A DNA stretch of 64,000 nucleotides from Megalonaias nervosa (taxonomy: Eukaryota > Mollusca > Bivalvia > Unionida > Unionidae): NCBI GenBank assembly GCA_016617855.1, contig JAECUM010001699.1:62001-126000 (forward strand), read 5' to 3'. The position numbers and the translations under genes were made by a program. The notes under the pieces are model-generated. The model was not told the origin of the DNA. It saw only the letters and a program-made list of their open reading frames with translations, and did not search any database. Shown in pieces: positions 35,668 through 48,269 of the stretch. Positions within the stretch are counted from its first letter, which is position 1. Every line of letters starts with the position of its first letter.

Positions 35668-35673
35668 AATAAA
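35668..35673 (+). promoter_or_regulatory. Likely polyadenylation signal
   Basis: AATAAA about 550 bp after the stop codon at 35119, within an AT-rich 3' untranslated region. Confidence 0.55.
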
Positions 35674-35699
35674 GTTTATGCAAAATTAATAGTTTTTGG

Positions 35700-37055
35700 T
35701 TTGTTAATATCACACACACATTTTGATGAAACAGTGAGGATTATGTGATTCTGCACATGCAGTGTCTAACAACTGTTAGACTTTAGTTATGATCTGCAGT
35801 ATTCTGCGTATGTGCACAACATTCCTGGAATTGTTTGCACTAATGACAGAAGAGGTGGAGTGGGTGGGTGAGCAAGGTGTGGGATGCATTTGCATATATG
35901 TATCATTGGGGGTTTAGTGATGACTGAAAAAAAAAATGAGATAATGTTACCTGTGCCTTTTCTCTTTTTATATCCATTCTATGCTTTTTGTCTGTTGTAT
36001 CCCTGGTGCCTTTTGTCCCTTGTATCCCTGTGCCTTTTGTCTTTTGTATCCCTGTGCCTTTTGTCTCTTGTTTCTCTGTGTCTTTTGAGGAAATGGTGGG
36101 AATTATGTGACATTGTCTGCCTATACCTGCATGCGAGTGTGTGTGCATAATGTTGCACAACTCCAACACATGTCCAGAGAGAAACTTCAAACCTAAGGAT
36201 ATGATTGGGGATGGTCCGTTAATGTGCATAATAGTTTTTAATTTTGAACGAACCACTTTGGGCAAAGCATGGGAAATGGGGACACATTTGCCTCTGCATC
36301 ATTGTATATCCCTTGTGTAGAGATTTTAGGAGGTTGAATTGTCATAAAACTTCTGCTAAACCACCAGAAATAGATCACCCTTTCTCAATTCAGTAAAGAG
36401 AGCTCAAGTTACAAGGAGTACAAACTGATTTACACAAGAACAAAATGACCAATGCACAAACAGGACTAATCATAATATATCTTCTAATGTGGAAAAAATA
36501 AGAATGTTTTAGTTATTATACTTTAATAAATTCTATCATTTTAAGCAGATGCTTGACAGTGGTGTTTTTGTATACCCTGATAAGCAGTGTTAGTCCACTC
36601 TTTTTCTGTCAGCCAGAGATCCTTGTAAACACCCAAATATCAGCATTGTCAGTGCAGGACAATTCCTTTTCATCAAACTTCACACTAATCTTTCTGACAA
36701 TGATATTGCTGAGGGTTTTTTTGACAACTGAAGGGTTGGCATCTGCACTTGTGAGCCTCCTCTCAAAGCAACTGTTAATACTAGTCTAACTGTTGTTGCT
36801 GGTGAGGTTTGGAAATTTGTCAATAAAGCCTCTGGTTTTGGTTTATGGTGCTCGAGTTACTAGTCACAACGACAGTGCTCCAGACTGCCTTTCCATTAGG
36901 AGTGCAGGAGAGGGAGTGGAATGGATTGAGTTTATTTCGGTATTGACATATGCTTAGGTCTGAAAAAGAGTGATGCTACTGGAGTTCAGGTGTCAGTCCT
37001 TTAATATGTAAAGAATTGTCATTGTGTCAGGCAAGTATTTCACATTAACAGTGAA
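35700..37055. other. Intergenic; short tandem repeat
   Basis: A 23- to 24-bp repeat, CCTTTTGTCTCTTGTATCCC and variants, occurs about four times at 36007-36085. A 78-codon ORF at 36553-36789 is unrecognised and may belong to the decayed element that follows. Confidence 0.45.
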
Positions 37056-37059
37056 ACAT

Positions 37060-38260
37060 GACTGAAGACTCTGAAATGACTGACTCTGGTGATCATAAAG
37101 AGAATCTGCTTGTGAGAGATACAGCCTCAATTACAAACAAAGCCAGTATGACAGATGAGCTACAGATAGCCAGCAATGACATGCCAGCTGGGTGGAAGTA
37201 AGATGTATCCAGAGGGGGACCAGAACAGTGCTTAGCCAAGTTCAGTGTGTACGCAAATACTTACCCTTTCCAGGAAATGCACCATCTGTCTCAACTTTAT
37301 GGCAAACCAAGATGGTGTCTTCACACTGAAGTGGGGGCAGAGCTCCATTCTGTTAATAAACAAAACAACCCAAGTAAATTCTTGGCCATGTCCATGCTAC
37401 AAAAACAAGTGGTAGTTAATTTCATATGGGCATTAGGTCATATAGAGCGGCTACCAACCAAATCGCGGAGAAAATTTGCAGTGGTTTTAAGAACAAATTC
37501 CAATCAAAACAAGCAAGCTGACAGATATACTGTTTTGGGATCCAAGGATGCATCACTAAAGATGCTGTGACACAGGAACCTGGCAGCTTCCCGATACAAG
37601 AGAATCTCACATGCCTCAAGAAGACACTTCAGACCTACCATGGCACACTTTCGATTACCTTCACTAAGACTGCAGAGCTTTTGGATGTCTAGTTATATCG
37701 GAGGAGGTAGACAGAAGAGATACAACAATGCATTTCAGATCTGGGCTAGATATGCAAGATTCAACAAAGGATAGCCAACAATTTATGAGGGGCATTTGCA
37801 ACCAATTTAACACTATTTGGGATACCATCAACAAAATTCTCCACAAAGATACAACTCTTGCCAAGCAACTGCAAACCCTCTTTCATGAGCAGGACATCAT
37901 GACTGCCTCGATTCTCATGGCACTAGGGTTTATCCTAAATACAATTGTGCTTGCAATCACAGGTGGTGTAGGCGCATCAAGGCCGCCTTCCATCATCCCT
38001 GACTCCAGCAGTGAAATAGAATGGGTTATATACTTATAGAAAGAGTTTGGCAGTGCTGCCTGGAATAAATGGCACTGTTGTGATATTCCTCTTGAAAACA
38101 ACTGGCAATGCAAATTTGGTGGTGCTTGTCATTACAGTACAGGCCATAGTCTTTGCCATTCTCTGCTCTCATATTACCAGATGCAGACATCAGACAGAAT
38201 GCTAAGACAGCATTGGATAGAATGAAGAAACCAAATAGCTACAAGTCTCACTGCAATACT
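37060..38260 (+). pseudogene. Decayed mobile-element-like ORF with hydrophobic C-terminal segment; possible MBD-like start
   Basis: An ATG near 37060 opens MTEDSEMTDSGDHKEN and reaches MPAGWK, then a stop at 37200. The frame resumes with DVSRGGPEQCLAKFSVY and MHHLSQLYG, whose spacing recalls a methyl-CpG-binding-like domain (GWK ... KFSVY ... L..L). After more breaks, 37728-38036 reads SQQFMRGICNQFNTIWDTIN, TLFHEQDIMTASILMALGF and a hydrophobic stretch ending AITGG. Past 38040, another frame reads a second hydrophobic segment starting LPGINGTVVIFLLK. I associate this helix-plus-hydrophobic pattern with multicopy ORFs of cnidarian and mollusc genomes, probably mobile, but I cannot name the element. 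It is clearly inactive. Confidence 0.45.
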
Positions 38261-39057
38261 ATATGACTTGTACTGCTTTGTTAGCATCATGATCTTCAGC
38301 TTCTTTTGATTCTGCACTTTGTGCATGGTGTTAGTTTGTGCTGCTGACGCCTCGTCTAGAGGGGGGGGGGTCAAAGCTGACCTTGTCTGCATTTGTTGGC
38401 TGTGGTTGTTGTGGCATGCTTTCACACGAGGGAGCCCATAATGAATTAATGTTGAGGTTGGTACCTAACAGCATGTTTTCATCTGCCATAAAAAGTTTGT
38501 TGTTGTACCCCAGAGGTACCAACTTCAAGTTCCATGTCATTTGGATCATGAAAAGCAGCCCAAAGGTACTTATTTAACAACTTGGGGGTGTTCTCTATGC
38601 TGGTGGCTATATCTTCAAAATTTGCAAACAAACAGTTTTTGTATTAAAGGCCTTTCCTGTTCCCACTGTCGAGCTAAGCATTTGGGGTTTGTGCACTAAG
38701 ACCATCATTGTGATGCTCTACTCTGCCTCCAGTAACTTTAACTTACCAAACATAAAATTAAACAATGCTGTTTTTAGCCCTGCAGCCTGGACTATAATGT
38801 GCAAACTAGTCAGCTTTGTGCTTTGAAAATTCAAATGCATGCGTGTTTGTGTTCCATGTATCAGGGACCAGATGATAACCGCTGTTGACACAATAGTTAT
38901 GCAACATACCCAGGTGTTGATTTTTGCTGTGATTCTCCAGTTTTTATCCACATTAAACTCATTGGAAAAGCATTCACAGGCAACCATATCAATGCCCTCT
39001 TCATGTGGAAGGGAATACCACATCCAAGTCACAAATTATTCTCACTCAGTAGTAAAC
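38261..39057. other. No gene recognised
   Basis: A G-run at 38362-38371 and ORFs of 79 to 104 codons without recognisable motifs. It may be the rest of the decayed element. Confidence 0.4.
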
Positions 39058-39069
39058 ATGCAACTGATA

Positions 39070-39325
39070 GGGGCCCCGAGTGGCCGAGTGGTCTAAAGCG
39101 CTGACCGTTACGGATCACTGCCATCTCACCTCTGTCTGCGTAAGTTCGAGTCCAGGCTCGGCTAACGTGGGTACATGAGAAAGCCTGCCAGTAGCTTCTC
39201 GTGGGTCGGTGGTTCTTCCCGGGATTTTCCAGGGTTCTTCCTCCACCATTAATACTGGCCACCATGTATAGCCTATCTTGTGCTGAAAAATGGCGTTAAA
39301 CCCTATAACAACAACAACAACAACA
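39070..39325 (+). mobile_element. SINE-B copy 2, with 12-bp TSD
   Basis: The best-preserved copy. The tRNA-like head has GTGGCCGAGTGGTCTAAAGC (A-box) and AAGTTCGAGTCCAGG (B-box); the long tRNA variable region suggests a class II tRNA source (Leu or Ser). The body contains GTGGGTCGGTGGTTCTTCCC and the 3' end is TGGCGTTAAACCCTATAACA then (AAC)n. ATGCAACTGATA occurs at 39058-39069 and 39326-39337. Confidence 0.9.
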
Positions 39326-39337
39326 ATGCAACTGATA

Positions 39338-40535
39338 AAAGCTGTGCACCATCTTGGGCACTCCTGCCGCTGCTGTTCCAACAAAAGGTGGCTGCAAACA
39401 GTAAAACCATTACCAGTGATCACACACCAAACAGCAAAGTTGACTTGATTTTGCCAAAACTTCATGACACCAACTGTCCAAAAATTCTTCCACTCGATGA
39501 AAGGTAGCACATACCAGTCATAAATTTGGTTTAAAACTAAATGCCATCTCATGCACACATGTCCAAGTTGAGCAACAGTTCATAGATCTGCACTCTCTGG
39601 TCTGTAGTTAAAGATGCTGTAAATACTATATTTCACCTTAAGATATAAGCAAGTTCTTATGGTAATAACATTGTTCCCGTGCAAGTGCTGGTTACCATAT
39701 GGCAAGATGTTTGCATAAGAATTATCTAAGCACTTGCCTTTCCTTAAATGACTTAAGATCTTTTTGTGAATGTTTATTTTAAATATGTCAGTCAGTTTTT
39801 AATGTTGGCTTGTTATTTTTGCAAGATGTCAGCTTGTAGCTGACAATTGTTAATCTAATTTGTATTGAACTCCCAATAAAACCGATAATATTTTGTGTTT
39901 ATTTTCAATGCATTGTATATAACTCTTGTTCAATATTGGCTGGCAATAGCCAACTAATGCTTGCTCAATCAACCTACTTACTGGATGTGTGCTGCATTAT
40001 GTGTATACCGCAGTTTTTTTCCAGTGGTACATACCACGCATTACATTGGTGGTTTCCATCAGTAAGGAATGTACATAAATTCCCAAGCAATCTTCTTATG
40101 ATTTTCATGATATTAGCAGCATGTTTTCATTATTCATGGCAAAATAGTTCAAAAAATGGATCTCTTTGTTTTACAAAACCATTGTATCTGTCACAAATTA
40201 AGAAAAAATTATATTTATGATACTTTAATCACATCTTTCACACCTGTCATGTATGCCAACACAGTTGCCAAATAAATAGTGAAATAGATATTGGCAAATT
40301 CCAACTTTTGGAAAAATTTGGATTAAAAACAAAACAACCCTAAAAAAAAACATGTTACGTTTTATTTATTTACTACCGTTTGTGAATGTGTTAAGAGTAT
40401 GTATTGCTTTGTAAGACTGAAAATCATCCTTCAGTTTTAGCTTGAATGTGCCAAGGGTGTTGTAATAGTGTGAGTGTGCCAGGGGGTGTTGTAACAGAGA
40501 AAAGTGCTCTTCAGATTTAGTCTCCGCCAAAACAG
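39338..40535. other. No gene recognised
   Basis: AT-rich unique DNA. ORFs of up to 94 codons show no family signature. Confidence 0.45.
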
Positions 40536-40707
40536 TGAAAAAGATGGCTACTGTGTGTTCCTTCCTTGTTAAAACTTCTCTAATAAATGTTTCAAGATGG
40601 TCAGTTGTGCCTGTCAAAACAGATTTTTGGGTCATCCTGAATTCCGTGCAATTAGCACAAATACAGTTTTGGATTGCAAAAACTTGAACCTTTTCTCTTC
40701 TGACCAT
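40536..40707 (-). mobile_element. LINE reverse transcriptase fragment (Jockey-like), piece 1
   Basis: A minus-strand frame reads TDHLETFIREVLTRKEHTVA, then IFF, matching the block before the catalytic D of Jockey-type reverse transcriptases, where LEKAYD would follow but has decayed. The same block is present again, in another state, at 40920-41290. Confidence 0.6.
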
Positions 40708-40919
40708 TTTTTAACTATCAGCACATCTTTAGTTGATGTTGAATTGTGTGTGTAATCTTTGATCTACAAACTAGTCATATACATATAATAAAGTCCATTC
40801 CTGTATTAAGGCATTTTACTAAGTTGTAAATCTTGATGATTGACAATATGCTGCTCTGAAGTATACCATATCTAGACATGGTACAAACTTTTAAAAAACT
40901 GGATATAAAGTAGGTGGCA

Positions 40920-41290
40920 ACATGAACTTAGGCTGAGTAGGTAGTCCATGATGCCGTATCTCCATGTGGTGTCCGAAGCTTTCTGAAAGAATGATGGCTA
41001 CTAAATGTTTTCACTTCATGATAGCCTCTTCAGTAAATATTTCAAGTCTGAATAGATGGTCATTTGTGCTTCTCTGGCATCTAAATCCATACTGAACATG
41101 TTAAAGTTTGTTAGATTTGAAATACCATAGGAGTCAATAATTTATCATTTGTTCCATGGATTTGCAGATATTTGTTTGTTAATATGGTATGATAGTTGGA
41201 AGGGTTTGGCCCTTTTTAGATTTAGGTACTGGTATAACAGCTGCTTCTTGCCATGATGTATATGTAATTTAATTATTTGTGTTAGTTTTA
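40920..41290 (-). mobile_element. LINE reverse transcriptase fragment (Jockey-like), piece 2
   Basis: Broken minus-strand frames read QEAAVIPVPKSKKG, CKSMEQMINY, QYGFRCQRSTNDHLFRLEIF and DTTWRYGIMDYL. These are reverse transcriptase blocks 1 to 3 in order, with stops and frameshifts between. Confidence 0.65.
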
Positions 41291-41764
41291 AATTTTTTAA
41301 ATTTTTTTTATTTCCATTACATATTATTGTAATGTAACTTTATTTACTGGATTTGAAATTGTCCAGAGAATTAATTCAGTTCTGTTTGACCCGACTGTTA
41401 ATTTTGATAAACAACTAATAATGAAACACTGTATCTAGTTTCTGACCTTGATTCAGAACTGGTAAGGTTTCTAGTAAACAACTTTTTTTAATGCTTATTT
41501 TTATTCATTACCAGAGTAAGAACCATTGATTTCAATCAAGGCCATACCTAGAGTATGTGATGTTAGGCATGTAAAAAGCTTCTATGTTGTTCTGGAAAGA
41601 TGATCACATGACCCTCATATGGGAATCTGTTTTGCATTTTAGTTGGTCTTATAACTTGTGTTATCATAAGAATTAGCCAGTTGGGCTTTAAACATATGTT
41701 GTGACCAGTTTGAGTTGAATTTTTATTTTATTCAATTTACAGTAATTAATTTCCCTGGAAATTC

Positions 41765-42130
41765 TGGTGCTCATACAAAATTCTTGGACAAAGACATTCA
41801 CTAAAATCTATTCAGAATTCAAAACTGGAATAATATTTTCTGTGATTCAACAAGGAACTATTGACACAACACTTTGAAAGTTGCAACAGACATCATCGTC
41901 CACCATTTTGAATTTCATCAGGACTCCAACTCCGATTCATTTAGGATTTTTTAATAATAGGACATCTATTTTTTTTATTCTTGGATTTATTTTGGATCTG
42001 ATTCGTAAAGTCCTTTTTCTCATTTTTACCTTGGTTTTCAAGGAAAATAAATTATTTGTTAAATTTTACAAAGCTTGTTGTCTTCACTCTTTTCTTCTTA
42101 CTTTTTGTAAGAGCCTAGACACATAACACA
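41765..42130 (+). repeat. LTR-like dispersed repeat, copy 2
   Basis: Homologous to 14740-15147 over its whole length, with ordered shared blocks (TCTGTGATTCAACAAG, GAAAATAAATTATTTG, TTTTACAAAGCTTGTTGTC, AAGAGCCTAGAC). It ends GACACATAACA. Confidence 0.5.
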
Positions 42131-42259
42131 CCAGTTTCCCAAATGTTGCTGAAAATGTTTATCAGTGTATTGAGACTTGTGTCAGAGAAGTGTTTCAGAA
42201 GCTGATAGTGTACATTATCTGGTTCTGCTAAAGTGTCATGGACTCAAAGAGTCTTGTAA

Positions 42260-42497
42260 CTCTGTGTATCACTGGGGCATCGTGCCACAGACATGTAATA
42301 TGATGTCCCACCCAGTCACATTATCCTGACACCAGGCTGACTAGTCCTAACACAAACCTCTTAATGCTGAGCGCCTAGTGAGGCAGCTGTTAGTACCATT
42401 TTTATAAGTCTTTGGTATGACTTGGCCGGGGTTAGAACCTGCAACCTCCTGCATCCAAGACAGATGCTCTAACCACTAGGCCACTGGAGTGGTCGCT
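42260..42497 (-). mobile_element. SINE-A copy 3, 3'-truncated
   Basis: This has the tRNA-like head at the right (GCCTAGTGGTTAGAG on the minus strand; the B-box has mutated to GGTTCTAACCC) and the body down to CACTGGGGCATCG. The last part of the body and the tail are missing, and no target-site duplication was found. Confidence 0.8.
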
Positions 42498-44595
42498 AAA
42501 ATTATGTCCTAAAAGTCCATAAAAGGATGAATGATACATAACAAATGTGTACAGGAACTGCCGTTTGGCATAATTCCCCCCTTACCCAAGCCAGTTTTAG
42601 GGTTTAAACAACTAACTGGCCTGAATTTTTCATGGAAAAAAAATATCCACCAATTATACTCAAAAGGGACACAAAAACCAACCAGTTTGCCAAAATCAAA
42701 AGTGAAATGAATAAGGTGTAGAAAATTATGATTTTGTGTTAAGCCAAAAACACAAAATTAAAATGGATCGATGATGATCTAGTCAATGTTCAGAATTGTA
42801 ACCAATATTATGTCATTCTTTAATAAATAAATGACAGTTAATGTGAATATATGCTGGTTATATGCCTAATATATTTATAAATATTCATTAAACATGTATC
42901 TTTTGATACAGATTATATCATTTTGTAGGATTATTTATGTCAATGTAAAATAGCAAATCTTTAGTGTGTGGAATGTAATTAAACAACAATGGATGTATAG
43001 CTAAATTGTGATCTGGAAGAAAAAGATTAGGAAAAAATGATGAATAAAGCAAAATCTGCATCTGATATTGTTTAGAATAAACAAGGATGTAAGTGACGCT
43101 AAGCATGATATGCACTGTGTAAGTACTATAATACATTTTAGTATTGATCTCCTGGTAAACTCAAAACGGCCTGTGAATTATGAAGTCATTATTTACCTTT
43201 ATTTCTTTCATGCTGGGGAAATCAGAAAAATGCAAAATAATAACATAAAAACATTGCAGTTTATAACATTTTATTAAACATGAGCTGGTCATTGCTGTGT
43301 GATGACATTTGTATGTCTACAAGTGCTGGGATACCAAAAATGTTATATTTTTTACAGGCATATATAAGTCTTGGGATATGCAATGTAATCATTATTTTTT
43401 CCTGTCCCAATAAATACTGTCACTATGTTGATTATTTATGCTGTTCAGCTCCCATATTTTTTACACAAACATGTACAATGCATGGTCCTCTCCAGAAAAT
43501 TATATATTAAACATATAATCACTATATTTGCACTATTTTTCATTCAATATTAATCAATTAATCAATTAATATTAATCAAGTTGTTAACTGTGCCACTGAA
43601 GCCCACAATTGTGCCTCCCCTACCCCATCTTGTATAATGTAGAGACTTTATATGCAACATTTTCTTAAGATAAACAACTTGTCTCAGTAATGCACATGAT
43701 GTTATATAACACGATGGCACTCTGCAGGCCATGACCATCGAGTTATATCCAGGTTTCCTTGTGCAGTGAATTAACTATTTTATAGGGTAAGAATTTTCAT
43801 AGATTTGATACAAGCTAGAGGCCATGAATTTAACAATGTACCATCTGTTGAAACTATTTGCATCCCTTCACAAGCCCACAAACTTAGGTACCAATGTCTT
43901 TTTTCACACCACCCACAATCATAATTATATTGTCTTTTTTCCCCACAATCTTATTTATCAATTTCTTTTTATCACACAAACCCACAATCTTAAGTACAAA
44001 TGTCTTTTTTTCACACAACAACAAACACTGATATGAAAATAAATGAATTCACAGTGGTATAATATTGAAAATCAACATCATGATAATCTACACTTTTACT
44101 GATGCACAAAACTAGGGAATTTGTGTAGAGATCAATCATGGGCTCTAATGTTTTCCCTACTCAGTAAAGGCAGAATTTCTGCAAAAATCATGGTTTCCGA
44201 CGCATAATTTTAATATGTTTCTAATATTTTCTGAATTGCATGGTTTCCAATGCATAATTCTAATTTTTTTCTAAATTTTTCTGAATTGTCTTTACCTGCG
44301 TTTTCAGTTTTGCATTTTGAAAATGAATGTCACCCTAATCAAACTGATGACTCATGGAGTAACCCGAATCCATATCTCCAACAGACTCCATGTACTGAAC
44401 ATCGTTTACTGTACTGTATGCACACCCTGTATGCCAACTAATTTAAAGTATCAATGATGGAAGATCAATCATCACTCGGGAGAACCAGCTGTATCATGTA
44501 GTGGAAGAGTCCCTCGATGGGACTGATGCACTCTTGGCTACAAAGAATGCAACATAAGACCATGCAAGTGTTGAAATCATCTCTAATATTCTTCA
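42498..44595. other. Intergenic, AT-rich; local tandem duplications
   Basis: About 43870-44030 holds three to four imperfect units of roughly 45 bp built on CCCACAATCTTA and TGTCTTTTTTTCACAC. At 44185-44285 a unit of about 58 bp beginning CATGGTTTCC is duplicated. No gene is seen. Confidence 0.5.
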
Positions 44596-44599
44596 GCCA

Positions 44600-45790
44600 T
44601 AACAAGATTTTCAAGCTGGCCAATATAATTACTATACTGGATATAATTGGCACCATTTCATTTACGATCAACAATGGATTGTAGAAGTCTTTTGGCGACT
44701 TACTCTTAAGGAGTAGTGATAACAGATTTTCAAGGTGTCAAATCGGCATACTTTTCAGTTAGGACCAACCAAACATCTTGAAAACTTTAGTATATACTTC
44801 ATGTATATACCTCATGTCGATATGACCATCACCCAGGACTAGTAGTAATAATAAAAAAAGATTTTCAAGATGGCTACTGTGGTAGTCATGTTGGATGCTA
44901 GATCTGCACCATTATCATATAGGACCAACTAGACATCATTTGAAGTCTTTTGCTGAAAATCCTGTGTTGATATGACTTTCCGTTTAGAAGGAGTAGTGAA
45001 AACAAGATTTTCAAGCTGGCTGTCTTGGTGGTCACACTGAATGTCAGATCAGCACCATTTTCATTCTAAGACCAACATGCCATTACAAGAGGCATTCTCC
45101 TGAAAACCCATGTTGATACAACTTACAGATGAGAAGTAGCAGCATCAACAAGATTTTTAAAGATGTCACATTGGCAGCTTTTTCATTTAGTACCAACTAG
45201 TTATCATTAAAAGTCTCTGGGTGAAAACCTCATGCTGACATGGTCCTTCATCCTGGAGGAGTAGCTACAACAAGATTTTCAAGAAGGCTCCCATGGCTGT
45301 TATTCTAGATGTCAGATTGGCATCTTTTAATTCAGGACCAACTAGACATCATCAAAATTTTGTGATGATAACTTCATGTTGATATGATTATCCATCCTGG
45401 AGCAGCGATGACATGATTTTCAAGATGGCCACTATGGTGGCCTTATTGGATATTAGATTTACACCATTTTTCATTTAGGACCAGTTAGATATCACAATAC
45501 ACCTCCTAGTAAAAACCCCAGCAATATTACTTTCCATTCAAGAGGAGAGGAGGTAACGAGTTTCAAGATGGCTGCAGCGATGGCCATATTGGACTTTGGA
45601 TCAACACAATTTTTTTTCAGGAGTAACTAGACATCTAGGCATCATAGTAAGTCTTCAGGTGAAAACCCCATTATGATATGCCCATCAGTTCAGGAGGAGT
45701 AGCAATTACATAATTTTCAAAATGGCCTTGGTAGTGGCCATATTGGATATCCAAGTAGAACTATTTTCATCTAGGACAAACTAGACCCTG
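44600..45790. repeat. Tandem array of 118-153-bp units, about nine copies
   Basis: Each unit starts near AAGATTTTCAAGATGGC and continues with a GGTGGCCATATTGGAT-like block, AGATCxGCACCATTTTCAT, TAGGACCAACTAGACATCAT and a GTTGATATGACCATCC-like block. Unit starts are near 44604, 44722, 44859, 45003, 45149, 45274, 45413, 45558 and 45711. A lone related unit is at about 55185-55280, inside an IARS1 intron. Confidence 0.8.
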
Positions 45791-46352
45791 GAATGCTGTT
45801 GTTGGTTTTAATGGCACATGCATTAGTAACATCATGCAGAGAAAATAGGAGCCATATGTGGTAAACTTAGAAACTTAGACACACATGTACACAAAACACC
45901 ACACTTGCAAACAGAATTTAATACATTATATTCAATCAAAAGTATCCAAGTGACTTTGCATCGATATTTAAATTGCTTCTTAAAGAAAGTAAAAACTAAA
46001 ATTGATATCTCACATATCTATATTTATCATGCTATTGGAATATATATATATATATATATATATAGATAGATAGATATATCTATCTATGAATGGTACTGAT
46101 ATAACACAGTCAAATATGAAGGTCTGTTGATTTCATTTTCAAAAGATAATGTTCATGCATCTTAAACATCATAAATTCAAATTTTGAAACAAAGCTATTT
46201 TTAAAAATCCAAATACGCAAGAAATAAGAAATCACTGCCTCCAATCTAAGGAAGTGAAGTGAGCTCTCTAGATATTATTACAAACTTCTTTTAAAAAATA
46301 CACCCCTTCTTTTCCCAAGATTCACATCCCTCTACAATCTGATCTGGCCACA
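45791..46352. other. Probable IARS1 3' untranslated region and downstream DNA
   Basis: Lies just downstream of the minus-strand stop codon at 46353-46355. It contains a (TA)n/(GATA)n run at 46040-46087. I could not settle on a polyadenylation signal. Confidence 0.5.
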
Positions 46353-46487
46353 TCACAAGGTAACATAAATGGTGGACAAATGAAGAGACAGAATGTCAGG
46401 TACAGTGTCATGGGTCAATTCCTTTTTCTGGCTTTCATCAGAAAATAGACGAATCTTCATCCCATCCAATTCATATATTGTGCATAT
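46353..46487 (-). CDS. IARS1: Cytoplasmic isoleucyl-tRNA synthetase, terminal exon
   Basis: On the minus strand, the acceptor TTTTTTTCAG precedes 46487. The exon is 45 codons in phase 0, reading ICTIYELDGMKIRLFSDESQ, then LHLSTIYVTL and TGA. This aligns in order with the end of animal IARS1, where a FGLRS-K-KLFL segment is followed by a final TVYVSV-like strand, and it completes the second C-terminal repeat started in exon 53033-53329. It lies 6.5 kb from that exon. The C-terminal appendix (UNE-I) of vertebrate IARS1 mediates association with other synthetases in the multisynthetase complex; the same role here is inference. Confidence 0.85.
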   Translation of the reverse strand: MCTIYELDGMKIRLFSDESQKKELTHDTVPDILSLHLSTIYVTL

Positions 46488-46989
46488 CTGAAAAAAAGAT
46501 AAGATTCAAATTTTTTTAATACCTTTTTTAATCAGATTTGTTTTCAAATAGTGCGGTAATAATTTTAATGGTTTTTTTGGGCATGAAGTCATATTGCATA
46601 CTTTATTATATAAACAGCTTCTCAGTTAATCCCAATCATTTTGAAATAGCTGTTGCCTGAAGAGCCATCTTAATTACTCCATCTACACTGACTGACTTCG
46701 AAAATGCAACAGTATTTGTGTTAAGTAATTCACTAGTTTCTGAGGGGGGGTACTAATGTTCGTGAATTTTGCGGCTACTACAAACCATGAATTTATCAAC
46801 CCTGTGAACCTAGATCCTTCTGTGGAAACGAAAAAGGGTCTGCCTCTTTAATCCACAAATTTTTTTTTTTTCTTTCCAAAACCATGAAAATTCCTATCAA
46901 TGAAATCACATGAGTTCACTGTTATGCTTTACAAATGTTTAGTTACCACATATACTCGCTTTCAAGTACAACTAAAATCAAGACAGACA

Positions 46990-47120
46990 ATGATCTGCCA
47001 TTGCATATTGTGCTGGCAGATCAGGACCTATGCTGTTTGTTCCACTGACTATTGCAAACAAACTGCATTGATCCAGATCTGCTAGCACATTATGCAATGG
47101 GAAATCTGGATCTGTACAAT
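46990..47120. repeat. Palindromic GATCTG family, copy 3
   Basis: Nested pairs: GATCTGCCATTGCATA with TATGCAATGGGAAATC, and inside them TGTGCTGGCAGATC with GATCTGCTAGCACA. It shares TGTTCCACTGA and AAACTGCA spacer words with the 18-kb copies. It lies in the last IARS1 intron. Confidence 0.6.
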
Positions 47121-47689
47121 TTGATTCACATTTTAGGGAGTACATGCAGTAGTTACATTGAGCAAATAAACTTAATAGTTTCAGCATTTCAAAATTAATA
47201 AATGGCATAAATTTTCACCCAGTTTTAATTTGGCTATCTCATGAGAAAGCACTGGCTACATGATCATACAGTACAGTATCATCCCAATGAACTTTTTGCA
47301 AGACTCCAGATGAAAAAGTGCATACAGGGTTTTGCATGTGAGGCAACATTTGAGTGAATTTTACCAGTCAAGTACTGGGCTACAACTTTGAAAAAATGCT
47401 TTGTGAAACTTTATTCAGTCACCTAGTCTTGCAGTAAGCTGTAATTTGTACCATTTCACTGGTAAAACATAATCCATTAAATTTCCGAGATGTACTGTGT
47501 TATTTCACATGCAGCAAACTGGTAGAGTGATGTAGTGTAATTGTATCGTAATTAAGTATGTAACTGTTTCTAAATTACATACTAATATTCCATCACTCTA
47601 CTAGTCTACTTATGAACAGCATCTCCTTACTTGAATTGAAAACAAAATAAAACTCGTGACCTATGAGTGTAGAACAACATTAGTTTTGT

Positions 47690-47970
47690 TCTCCATTTTT
47701 CATTGCTTGCCTATGTTGTTTTTTCTTTGAGGTCAAAGATGACTATGATATCAAGAACTGGTTTGGTTTCTCTAAGTACGTGAGCGACTGATCAGGCCAA
47801 TTTGTTCTCTGAACTGTCTATGCACACATGCTGCAGTTCTGAGATTTACTCTGATCATACTTCTGCCCTGCCTCTGCAATTCTCCTCCATTCAAAGCCTG
47901 TGGATAAGACTGCATCAGGCAGAGTGATCCTGTGCGAGACTTTCCCCAGAATTGGGGTCAAAGTTAAAGT
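47690..47970. repeat. Dispersed repeat, copy 2 (partner at 16080-16490)
   Basis: Carries the same ordered blocks as the other copy and ends GATCCTGTGCGAGACTTTCC then GGGGTCAA. Confidence 0.6.
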
Positions 47971-48269
47971 GTTTCAAGGATTTATTTTTATATTGTGGAT
48001 ATTATGATGCACCAGCACTGTAAGGCTATATAGTACCACAAAAAAGGTTATATGGAAAAATAGTATGTATCAAGATTTGTTACCAATGAGGGACAAAAGT
48101 ACCAAAAATCCCATAACTTGAAAATATCTAAAGGTTCCTGATCAATAGGGGATGTAAATTGTGTATATAATGAGTAATTAGGTAATAAAAGATAAATTAG
48201 GGTGATTAACAGTACAAATGTTGGTTAAAAATACACAATAGAATGGGATTGCACCCAAGCTGTATTTGA

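Noticed and set aside
39070..39150. Functional tRNA gene
   Set aside because: The A- and B-box sequences belong to a SINE head with a SINE body and flanking duplication; no proper acceptor-stem closure was seen.
39029..39558. ORFs of 78 and 147 codons on the minus strand
   Set aside because: They overlap SINE-B copy 2 in antisense and borrow its sequence.
43560..43580. ATTAATCAATTAATC tandem as a replication origin signal
   Set aside because: A short AT-rich local repeat with no supporting context.
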